Assembly: GCF_029625215.1 (NCBI RefSeq)
Contig: NZ_CP121197.1
Coordinates: 2,728,001-2,792,000 of the forward strand
Length of the DNA stretch: 64,000 nucleotides
Reading direction: 5' to 3'
From: Aurantibacillus circumpalustris
Lineage (GTDB): Bacteria; Bacteroidota; Bacteroidia; B-17B0; Aurantibacillaceae
Shown here: piece by piece, positions 56,876-64,000 of the stretch
How the letters are laid out: each line of letters opens with the position of its first letter
Position numbering within the stretch: the first letter of the stretch is position 1
Notes under the pieces: generated by a model
What the model was told of the DNA's origin: nothing
Databases searched by the model: none
The model's input: the letters and a program-made list of their open reading frames with translations, nothing else
Translations under genes and position numbers: made by a program

Positions 56876-57199
56876 TTATTTCAAAATCCCAGTCTCTCTG
56901 CCAATCTCAGTAAAAAGATCTTTTACTTTTTTTCCGGTGGCATCGTCTCCGGTAGCTCTGATATAAGTATCTGTGAGAGTCATTACATTTTGATGAAAGA
57001 ACTTTTTCATTTCATCTATCATCATGTCTTTTGTCCAAAGATCTATTCTAAGTGTATTGTTTTCTTTTGTATCCCATAAGGCAATCATTAAACTGCTGCA
57101 TTCGCTCGCTTCACCACTATCAGGGGCACTCCATTTAATAGAATGCGGTAAATTATTTTCGTCTACTGTAACTTTAAAATTAATTTCTGTCGTTTTCAT
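56876..57199 (-). CDS. gldC: Gliding motility protein GldC
   Basis: This 107-residue soluble protein has the typical GldC beginning (TEINFKVTVDENNLPHSIKWSAPDSG) and the DLWTKDMMIDEMKKFFHQ helix. In Flavobacterium, GldC aids gliding together with GldB; the molecular role is unclear. It lies 4 bases after an OmpA-family gene and is co-transcribed with it. No other gld gene is visible nearby, and gldC also occurs in non-gliding members of the phylum. Confidence 0.88.
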   Translation of the reverse strand: MKTTEINFKVTVDENNLPHSIKWSAPDSGEASECSSLMIALWDTKENNTLRIDLWTKDMMIDEMKKFFHQNVMTLTDTYIRATGDDATGKKVKDLFTEIGRETGILK

Positions 57200-57203
57200 T
57201 CGT

Positions 57204-59150
57204 TTATTCTCCTAGTATTTTAAATTCAATTCTTCTATTTTGAGCGTGTTCCATTTCACTGCATGGATGATCATCTGTACAATGATTTAATAACTCTGAT
57301 TCACCATAACCTTTTGCAATAATTCTTTTAACATCTATTCCTGAACGAGAAATATAATCCTTAACAGTATTGGCACGTAATTCGCTTAAGCGCAAATTTG
57401 ATGCAGCATTGCCTTGACTATCTGTATGCGCGCCCACTTCAATTTTTAAATTCTTGTTAGAGTTTAAAACGAGAATAACTTTATCCAGTATTTCTTTAGA
57501 TTGAGCTGTAATAGCATGTTTACCTGGCTCAAACAAAATATTCTCAACAATCATTTTTTTCGGACTGGTTGTGCTTTTTTTAACGGTATCAGGTTTTTTT
57601 TCACCAACAAACTCTAACCAAGGATCTACTAACTCAATATCGCGCATTCTGGATACCTCTGCGTGAACGGGATTATATGAAAATTTAGCGCCTTTCTGAT
57701 GTGTCATTATTTTAATCAAGTTGTCATCGTTACTGTAAATAATAATATCCTTAAACACATCAAGAATGTTTTCCGTGTTTTCCGCACTTAAATAGAAACG
57801 CTTTAAAAAAGGTAGGTATTTAAATTTAAAAGTTCCAAAATTATCTGTAATGGCACTATCTATAGGTTCGTAGCTATCGTTCAGTAGAATAATTTTTAAT
57901 TTGCCAATAGGAGTATTGATATTGTCACCATAAATTGTCGCATTAATATCCATCTTCATTTCTTCTTCATCAATAGAAACGGCATTAAACAGTTTGTTGT
58001 AATTAGATATAATTTTCAGGCCTTTTTTTCCGCCAGCCATACTATCTAACTTTGCTATAAAATCATCCTCTTTACTCAACAAATCTACTCGCGCGCCCTG
58101 AACAACATTGGGATCAACGCCAATAAAATAACGATGATCAGGCTTAATATCTTCAAAAACAAAAGTTCCAAATAAATTGGTTATCGTTTTTTTAATAATT
58201 GTATTGTATTCATTTAAAAGATAAACTTCCTTTTTAGCATAAAACTTTTTTTCTTTAGTGGATGACCAGACTAACTTACCACCAATATTGGTTGTAAAAT
58301 GATTGTCAGCCATCTTAGATAAAAGCTCTTTACTTAAAATCCATTTACAGGCACCGTTTATCAGTTGCGAGCTACTTACACTTCCGTTTTTTGCAGTAAC
58401 AAGGTTTAGATAATTCTCACTATTAATGTCTTTAGCCTCCATTTGAATTGCACTAACCTGTGATGCGGCCACATCTGCAAAAACAAAAGCACCGAAACGA
58501 TTAGTGTAAGTAGAACGCATAACAGCTCCATTTTTATTTAAAAGTGAGATAGCTTTATTTTTAACGATGAGTTTTGACTTTGCGTTTAGCATAACCTTTC
58601 CTGCTATAATAGTTGCTACCTCAGGAAGACTCTTTTTTCTAGGATCATTTTTAAGAGTGTCTAATGCTGCATTACCTTCAATTTCTTTAAACGTTTTTTT
58701 TAACACAGTTTTTGCAAATGCGGTATTATAGGTGGTATCCTCAACCATCTTTTTCCCACCGTTATAAAACACTCTATAAAATGGATTTTTAAAAACAGTG
58801 GTGTCAACATCGTCGTCTAATCTGAAAACAAATGGAATGTTTAACTCATACATCATCTGGTAATCAAGTTTTTCCGGTATAATATTGTTAGCGATAACTA
58901 ACATGTGCATTTCTGGGCTTTTAGCGTATCGAAAGTATATTTCATATACTTTTCCGAAATCTAATTGTAATCTGAAATCTGACTTAGTTTGGGTATTCAG
59001 TGTTTTGGTAATTACGCCATTTACTTTTACAGTAACATCTACTTGTTTTATTGGCGAATTATTTATCATGGTATGCCCAATCAAATTAATTTGCCCGTTA
59101 GAACCATTATAGAAGAAAATACTTAAAAGTAGTAAGCAGATTTTTTTCAT
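57204..59150 (-). CDS. OmpA family outer-membrane protein
   Basis: This 648-residue protein has a signal peptide (ending NGQ, about residue 19). Several prealbumin-like beta-sandwich segments occupy residues 20-470 (for example INLIGHTMINNSPIKQVDVT and the LNEYNTIIKKTITNLFGTFVF type). An OmpA-like peptidoglycan-binding domain ends it (about 535-648): NILFEPGKHAITAQSKEIL, then VGAHTDSQGNAASNLRLSELRA and the final NRRIEFKILGE. It probably links the outer membrane to peptidoglycan. A -33/-7 promoter is visible upstream. gldC follows. Confidence 0.9.
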   Translation of the reverse strand: MKKICLLLLSIFFYNGSNGQINLIGHTMINNSPIKQVDVTVKVNGVITKTLNTQTKSDFRLQLDFGKVYEIYFRYAKSPEMHMLVIANNIIPEKLDYQMMYELNIPFVFRLDDDVDTTVFKNPFYRVFYNGGKKMVEDTTYNTAFAKTVLKKTFKEIEGNAALDTLKNDPRKKSLPEVATIIAGKVMLNAKSKLIVKNKAISLLNKNGAVMRSTYTNRFGAFVFADVAASQVSAIQMEAKDINSENYLNLVTAKNGSVSSSQLINGACKWILSKELLSKMADNHFTTNIGGKLVWSSTKEKKFYAKKEVYLLNEYNTIIKKTITNLFGTFVFEDIKPDHRYFIGVDPNVVQGARVDLLSKEDDFIAKLDSMAGGKKGLKIISNYNKLFNAVSIDEEEMKMDINATIYGDNINTPIGKLKIILLNDSYEPIDSAITDNFGTFKFKYLPFLKRFYLSAENTENILDVFKDIIIYSNDDNLIKIMTHQKGAKFSYNPVHAEVSRMRDIELVDPWLEFVGEKKPDTVKKSTTSPKKMIVENILFEPGKHAITAQSKEILDKVILVLNSNKNLKIEVGAHTDSQGNAASNLRLSELRANTVKDYISRSGIDVKRIIAKGYGESELLNHCTDDHPCSEMEHAQNRRIEFKILGE

Positions 59151-59163
59151 TACACTAAAGTCC

Positions 59164-59195
59164 TAAATGTATGTGTTTTAGCGTTTATAGCCAAA
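59164..59195 (-). promoter_or_regulatory. Promoter of the OmpA-gldC operon
   Basis: On the minus strand TTTG (59192-59195), 20 bases, TACATTTA (59164-59171), one base off the TAnnTTTG consensus. It ends 13 bases before the ATG. Confidence 0.55.
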
Positions 59196-59211
59196 AAATT
59201 CTTTAATTGAG

Positions 59212-59237
59212 TTTTAAAATAGTTCACTATTTTAAAA
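59212..59237 (-). terminator. AT-only perfect hairpin after folK
   Basis: TTTTAAAATAG (59212-59222) pairs with CTATTTTAAAA (59227-59237) over TTCA. It lies between folK and the OmpA gene. No T run follows on the minus strand, so its role as terminator is uncertain. Confidence 0.45.
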
Positions 59238-59262
59238 GCCGAAAAGCTCGCTATAATTAGCT

Positions 59263-59763
59263 TCACGTATTTTGTCTAAAACTTACTTTTGTTACTTTTA
59301 GTTTATCGTCACAATTATTTAGTAAGTCTTTCATGTTTTTTTTAAGAACTGGATGACAAAGTGCGCTTGATAATTCGCATAATGGAATTAATACAAATTT
59401 CCTTAAATGCAGCCTAGGATGCGGAATTTCAAGCTGTTCTGAATTAATTACTGAATCATTGAAGAATAGAATGTCAATATCTACGGTTCTATCAGAGTTT
59501 TGATCACCATGTCTGTTTCTACCTAATTTTTCTTCTATTCTAAGTGTTTTTTCAAGTAATATTTCTACGTTTAAATGAGTATGTAATTCAATAACCTGAT
59601 TAAAGTATCTGTTTTTTGAATCAGAGCCCCAGGCGTCAGTTTCATAAACACTACTATACTTTTCTATCTTCCCGCAAAACTCTTCCAACAGTTGTGTTGT
59701 TTTCCGAAGATTTTCAAAACGATTACCTATGTTTCCGCCTAAACCTAAAAAAGCAACATTCAT
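59263..59763 (-). CDS. folK: 6-hydroxymethyl-7,8-dihydropterin pyrophosphokinase
   Basis: FolK transfers pyrophosphate from ATP to 6-hydroxymethyl-dihydropterin in folate synthesis. The 166-residue length is normal. Family motifs are the start FLGLGGNIGNRFENL, YETDAWGSDSKNRYFNQVIEL, and the catalytic region GRNRHGDQNSDRTVDIDILFF, ending in HPRLHLRKFVLIPL. It is divergent from sppA with a 95-base gap. Confidence 0.95.
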   Translation of the reverse strand: MNVAFLGLGGNIGNRFENLRKTTQLLEEFCGKIEKYSSVYETDAWGSDSKNRYFNQVIELHTHLNVEILLEKTLRIEEKLGRNRHGDQNSDRTVDIDILFFNDSVINSEQLEIPHPRLHLRKFVLIPLCELSSALCHPVLKKNMKDLLNNCDDKLKVTKVSFRQNT

Positions 59764-59858
59764 AATATCTTTATAAATTCAATCATTAATAGTTTTAATT
59801 TTGCCAAGAATACAAATATATACAATAGCCTTTGTAAGGCTTATTAAAAAGATAAATT

Positions 59859-61628
59859 ATGAAACAGTTTTTTGGTGCATTTTTCGGATCCATTCTTGGA
59901 ATTATTATTTCAACACTTCTTGCAATTTTTATAACTATTGCCGTTGTGAAATCAAGCTTTAAAGAGAGTTTTAATGATAAAGAAGATGTTTCTGCAGCTA
60001 AAGCTAACTCTGTATTAAAAATTGATATTGAAGGCGAAATTCATGAAAGAGAAAAACAAAATCCTTTTAAAGATTTTGGCGACCTAGGACCCTTTGCTGG
60101 TAATACGGGTTTGGGTTTAAATACTCTTCTTAAAAAAATTGAGTCTGCTGAAAAAGATGAGAATATAAAAGGAATTTATTTAATGATTAAAAACATGCGT
60201 GTAGGTTCCGCCTCTGTACTTGAGTTAAGAAATGCCTTACAAAGTTTTAAAAAATCAGGAAAATTTATTTACGCCTATTCCGAAAATTATTCACAACAAG
60301 AATATTTTCTTGCTTCTGTGTCAACAAAAGTGTTTTTAAATCCTCAAGGAAGCCTTACTTGGAAGGGACTTGGAGCAAGCTTAATGTTTTTTAAACACAG
60401 TTTTGAAAAATTAGATATTGAAATGCAGGTATTCAGACACGGTAAATTTAAAAGTGCTGTTGAGCCTTTTTTATTGGATAAAATGAGTCAGGCTAATCGT
60501 TACCAATCAAAAACGTTTTTAATGAGTATCTGGAACACAATGTTGAACGCTATTTCTAAGGACAGGAACTTAAACATGGATGAATTAAACCGAATGGCAA
60601 ATAACTTAGAAATTAAGTTTCCAGAAAACGCCTTGGGTAAATTTGTTGATGTGCTTGCGTATGAAGATGAGGTAATGGACGCCATAAAAAAGAAAATCGC
60701 ATTAAAGGATACCGATAAACTCAAGTTTTTAGATTTAGATAAGTACGAACCTAAAGCTGAGATCAAATTAAAAGGTGGCAAAATTGCGGTTATTTACGCT
60801 AACGGCAGTATCAGTAGTGGAGAAGGTGATGATGATCAAATTGGAAGCGACAGATTAGCAAAAGCTATCAAGGATGCACGTTTGGATGATAAAATTAAAG
60901 CAATTGTTTTAAGAGTGAACTCGCCTGGTGGAAGCGCCTTAGCAAGTGATGTTATTTGGCGAGAAGTAGTACTAGCAAAAAAGGTAAAGCCAACAGTTGT
61001 AAGCATGGGTAATCTCGCTGCTAGTGGCGGTTACTACATTAGCTGTGCTGCCGATAGAATTTTCGCTCAACCAAACACAATTACAGGTTCCATTGGAGTT
61101 TTCGGTATTATCCCTAATCTTCAAAAAATGCTTGAGAACAAATTAGGAATTACAATGGATACTGTAAACACAAATAAACACAGTGATATGGGAACAGGTC
61201 TACGTCGCGTTTCAGAAACGGAATACACCTTCATCCAAAGTTCTGTCGAAAAAGTGTACGATACTTTTACGAAGCGTGTTGCTGAAGGTCGAAATATGAG
61301 CCAAGCGGATGTAGATAGTATTGGGCAGGGTAGGGTATGGACTGGTGCTGATGCATTAAAAATTAATTTGGTTGATGAAATTGGTGGTTTAAATGATGCA
61401 ATTGCATACGCCGCAAAAAAAGCTAAACTCACGGAGTATAAATTGACGGAATTGCCAAAACAAAAAAGCCCTTTTGATGAGCTCTTTGGCAAAAAAGAAA
61501 GTGAAATGGAAACACGTATGATAAAAAGAAACCTAGGACCTGTTTACACTTACTTTAAACAACTTCAGAATGTTTTTCAATTAGAAGGTGTGCAAGCCCG
61601 CTTACCGTTTGAAATAATAATGAACTAG
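59859..61628 (+). CDS. sppA: Signal peptide peptidase SppA (67-kDa type)
   Basis: This membrane-anchored Ser/Lys protease cleaves leftover signal peptides. The 589 residues hold an N-terminal membrane helix (about 8-30) and two tandem SppA halves. The catalytic Lys is K198 (GKFKSAVEPF) in the N-terminal half and the catalytic Ser is S389 (NLAASGGYYIS) in the C-terminal half, as in the E. coli enzyme. The active site faces the periplasm. The stop is 12 bases from that of the convergent glycosyltransferase. Confidence 0.95.
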   Translation: MKQFFGAFFGSILGIIISTLLAIFITIAVVKSSFKESFNDKEDVSAAKANSVLKIDIEGEIHEREKQNPFKDFGDLGPFAGNTGLGLNTLLKKIESAEKDENIKGIYLMIKNMRVGSASVLELRNALQSFKKSGKFIYAYSENYSQQEYFLASVSTKVFLNPQGSLTWKGLGASLMFFKHSFEKLDIEMQVFRHGKFKSAVEPFLLDKMSQANRYQSKTFLMSIWNTMLNAISKDRNLNMDELNRMANNLEIKFPENALGKFVDVLAYEDEVMDAIKKKIALKDTDKLKFLDLDKYEPKAEIKLKGGKIAVIYANGSISSGEGDDDQIGSDRLAKAIKDARLDDKIKAIVLRVNSPGGSALASDVIWREVVLAKKVKPTVVSMGNLAASGGYYISCAADRIFAQPNTITGSIGVFGIIPNLQKMLENKLGITMDTVNTNKHSDMGTGLRRVSETEYTFIQSSVEKVYDTFTKRVAEGRNMSQADVDSIGQGRVWTGADALKINLVDEIGGLNDAIAYAAKKAKLTEYKLTELPKQKSPFDELFGKKESEMETRMIKRNLGPVYTYFKQLQNVFQLEGVQARLPFEIIMN

Positions 61629-61640
61629 TTGAAGGGAAAT

Positions 61641-62816
61641 TCAGGAACTTAATTTGGTGTAGAGTTCATCCATGTCCATACATAAGCGTGAATAACTAAA
61701 TTTATTAATTACTTCACTACTTGCAGCTCCTGCTTTTGAATTGACTTCTTCAAAATGATTAACGGCATAAAGTAAATTATTTTTGTAGCCTTCAGCATCA
61801 TTAGCATCTGAAAGTAGCCCGCATTCTGGATGAAGAATATCTTGAATACCGCCAACATTTGTCGTTATAATAAATTTTGACGCAGCTTGAGCCTCAATCA
61901 AACTAACCGGGGTTCCTTCGTTTTTTGAAGTCAAACAAACTAAGTCGACTCCTGCAAGTGCCACATCAACTTCTTTTATCCAACTCGTAAAAACAAATAA
62001 AGCTTTTTCATGAGGATTAATAGAATAGTGGAGGCCTTTTTCTTGGATATAAGTCATTAGTTCTTGTTTTGTTTCTCCATCACCAATGATAAACGCTTTA
62101 ATTTTTTTGCTGGTATTTTTTACAACATACTCAATCGCATCTATAAATAAATAATGATTTTTAATGGGAGCAAGTCGTCCTATAATCCCAATTGCAATTT
62201 CATCTTCCCCTAAAAAATACTTTGTACGAAAAGTTAACCTCTTTTCGTTTTTACTTTCCATGAACCTGTTTAAGTCAAACCCTAATGGAATTACCACCAT
62301 TTTATTCGCGTCACAAATTTTGTGCAAGTCGCACAATTCCTTTTTTTGCACAGCACTTATAGCAACAATAGCTGTACTTTTTTTTGCTAAGTAACGTTCA
62401 ATGTATTTAAAAATACCAGTTTTAAAACTTCCAAAATAACCATGAAAAACATGTCCGTGAAAAGTGTGAACCAATATTGGTACTTTACAATGAAAGGCTG
62501 CCAATCTACCAATTGCCCCTGCTTTGCTAGCATGGGTATGAACAATGTCAGGCTTAAATTCTTTAATTATTTTTTTAATTTTTCTATAAGCAAAGTAATC
62601 ACCAAAAGGATTTATACTTCTTCTGAGTTCGTAAATAATTTCCGGCTTAAGTTCTAACGAATGAGGTATGAATAGAGAACTTTCTTCTCCTTCTTCTTCA
62701 GGACCACCTATCAAAAGAGTTTCGTATTTGTTAGGCAAATATTTACTCAGATAAGAAACATTATAACTAATTCCACCAAGGTTAAATCGATTTATAATAC
62801 GAAGAACTTTTGTCAT
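61641..62816 (-). CDS. Glycosyltransferase family 4-like
   Basis: This 391-residue protein has the GT-B fold. The N-terminal segment VLRIINRFNLGGISYNVSYL is typical of GT4 acceptor domains, with DIVHTHASKAGAIGRLAA at about 90-107. The C-terminal donor domain shows the IGIIGRLAPIKN strand and the ExxxxxE-like CLTSKNEGTPVSLIEAQA motif. Sugar and acceptor are unknown; surface polysaccharide synthesis is likely. No membrane helix is present. Confidence 0.88.
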   Translation of the reverse strand: MTKVLRIINRFNLGGISYNVSYLSKYLPNKYETLLIGGPEEEGEESSLFIPHSLELKPEIIYELRRSINPFGDYFAYRKIKKIIKEFKPDIVHTHASKAGAIGRLAAFHCKVPILVHTFHGHVFHGYFGSFKTGIFKYIERYLAKKSTAIVAISAVQKKELCDLHKICDANKMVVIPLGFDLNRFMESKNEKRLTFRTKYFLGEDEIAIGIIGRLAPIKNHYLFIDAIEYVVKNTSKKIKAFIIGDGETKQELMTYIQEKGLHYSINPHEKALFVFTSWIKEVDVALAGVDLVCLTSKNEGTPVSLIEAQAASKFIITTNVGGIQDILHPECGLLSDANDAEGYKNNLLYAVNHFEEVNSKAGAASSEVINKFSYSRLCMDMDELYTKLSS

Positions 62817-62982
62817 GAAGCTATTTTTAAAACAATTTAAAGAATCAATGGCTCTATTTAATCGATGAAGAGCCGTTTTTCGGCTATTAAAATAATTAAA
62901 CTACTTCAAACTTATTTTTTGTAAATATACTTTATTAGGTTGTTTAAATAATAATTAACTTAGACTTTCTTTTTTTTTGAAT

Positions 62983-64000
62983 ATGATTAAACAGATATAC
63001 TTCTTACTTTTAGCTTTGATCTTAAATCCACTAGTAGCTCAGCAACTAAGATTTAAGCACATTACTAACGAAGAGGGGCTTAGCACCAACTTTGTAAGAA
63101 CAATAACCCAAGATGAACTTGGATTTATGTGGTTCGGAACCCAAGATGGTTTAAACAAATATGATGGGAATCAAATAAAGGTTTTTAAAAATGATCCTAC
63201 AAATGAATATGCGCTTTCTTGCTCAGATGTTACTGCGCTTAGTGTTATAAAACCAAACCTTATGCTAGTTGGTACCCGCGAGGGTCTCAATTTTTTTGAT
63301 CCGGTAACTGAGAAATTCTCAAGTCTTCAAAAGGTGGATAGGCGTTTAAATTCGCATATAAACTCAATTTATAAATTAAACGAAAATAGTGCTTTAGTGG
63401 GAACTGAGGGAGGATTATTTATTCTTAATTTTTCTGATAAGTCTATCAAAAATCCTTATTTCAAAGTAGAAGAAAAAGTTAATGTCACATGCATCGAAAA
63501 AGTTAACGACGAGGTTTATGTGGGCACAATTAATCAAGGTTTATGGAAGCTCAAAAAAAATAATACTTTGGAAAGAGTAGAGTTCATTTCTCCTGATTAT
63601 TTAGATGTAGATATTAAAAAGCTAGAATCTATTACACACATTGGTAGTTATGCTGGAAAAATGTATATCGGAACTAACGGACAGGGTATTTTTAAAATTG
63701 ACAGACAGTTTGAGATTGAATCCAAGATTTCTTTTTCTAAACAGAATGAAGCCGCAAATCATATTAAAGATTTTGTAGTTCGTGATAATAAAATTTTCGC
63801 GTCAACAGGTTTTGGTATTATAGTCTACAATTTACTTAACGAAAGAGTAGATTTTTACACAAAACAAGATGCTCCTTTGTCATTAAACTCAAATATAACT
63901 AATTGTATTTTTAGTGATAATGAAAATAATTTTTGGATTGGTACAGATCAAGGCGGCATTAACATTTCATTTTTTAGATCACAAAAGTTTCCCAACTCAA
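62983..64000 (+). CDS. Two-component-regulator-propeller sensor protein (5' part)
   Basis: The gene runs off the right edge; 339 codons are visible. A signal peptide (MIKQIYFLLLALILNPLVAQ) is followed by regulator-propeller repeats. The hallmark N-terminal blade is LRFKHITNEEGLSTNFVRTI ... GFMWFGTQDGLNKYDG, and later blades read LVGTREGLNFFDP, LVGTEGGLFILN and WIGTDQGGIN. In complete members this periplasmic propeller is followed by a membrane helix and a histidine kinase, HTH or other output domain, which lies outside the window. Confidence 0.88.
   Translation, partial: MIKQIYFLLLALILNPLVAQQLRFKHITNEEGLSTNFVRTITQDELGFMWFGTQDGLNKYDGNQIKVFKNDPTNEYALSCSDVTALSVIKPNLMLVGTREGLNFFDPVTEKFSSLQKVDRRLNSHINSIYKLNENSALVGTEGGLFILNFSDKSIKNPYFKVEEKVNVTCIEKVNDEVYVGTINQGLWKLKKNNTLERVEFISPDYLDVDIKKLESITHIGSYAGKMYIGTNGQGIFKIDRQFEIESKISFSKQNEAANHIKDFVVRDNKIFASTGFGIIVYNLLNERVDFYTKQDAPLSLNSNITNCIFSDNENNFWIGTDQGGINISFFRSQKFPNS

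Overview
The window is a chromosomal segment of an AT-rich member of the Bacteroidota. The evidence is: seven secreted proteins with a type IX secretion (T9SS) type A C-terminal sorting domain, a gldC gene, several promoters of the Bacteroidota form (TTG or TTTG, about 20 bases, TAnnTTTG), AT-rich leaders without Shine-Dalgarno sequences, and families typical of the phylum (fused E1 alpha/beta, DUF3822-rsmD, DUF6089, DUF4382). I cannot place it below phylum. No phage, insertion sequence, CRISPR array or rRNA was seen. One initiator tRNA is present.

Layout. 1-7.6 kb: an M16 zinc protease, two secreted TPR proteins, then prs and rplY (ribosomal protein L25). 7.6-16.3 kb: a secreted M43 metalloprotease, a fused E1 dehydrogenase and its E2 partner, separated by a DUF4468-like protein and an unusual potassium channel carrying sixteen 12-residue solenoid repeats. 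16.4-29.3 kb: a giant FG-GAP/Ig-like T9SS protein, a NamZ-type muramidase (DUF1343), a LolC/E-like permease, era, a SulP anion transporter with an extra C-terminal region, a DUF4382 lipoprotein, an FMN reductase and an orphan protein. 29.4-46.5 kb: the accessory heart of the window (below). 46.6-64 kb: a small TonB-domain protein, a 1544-residue T9SS protein, a DUF6089 barrel, a RecD-like helicase, DUF3822-rsmD, gldC-ompA-like, folK, sppA, a glycosyltransferase and the start of a propeller-type sensor.

The most interesting system is a pair of paralogous four-gene cassettes on the minus strand, at 34692-29382 and 46409-41142. Each encodes, in the same order: an ECF sigma factor; a protein with a short cytoplasmic head, one transmembrane helix, a long polar linker and a C-terminal outer-membrane-barrel-like domain; a PKD-domain lipoprotein; and a PKD-repeat T9SS surface protein. 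Reading the leaders by eye, I find the same bipartite element, CCAACY-N15-YTGT, four times: upstream of each sigma gene and again upstream of each T9SS gene. This looks like an autoregulated ECF promoter that also drives the surface protein separately. The inferred picture is an envelope-spanning sensor that holds or releases a sigma factor controlling its own surface adhesin. Two further T9SS proteins (35201-40612) lie between the cassettes, and one shares an AATAC-N5-GTATT dyad with the first cassette.

All family names rest on motif recognition from the sequence; no database search was run.
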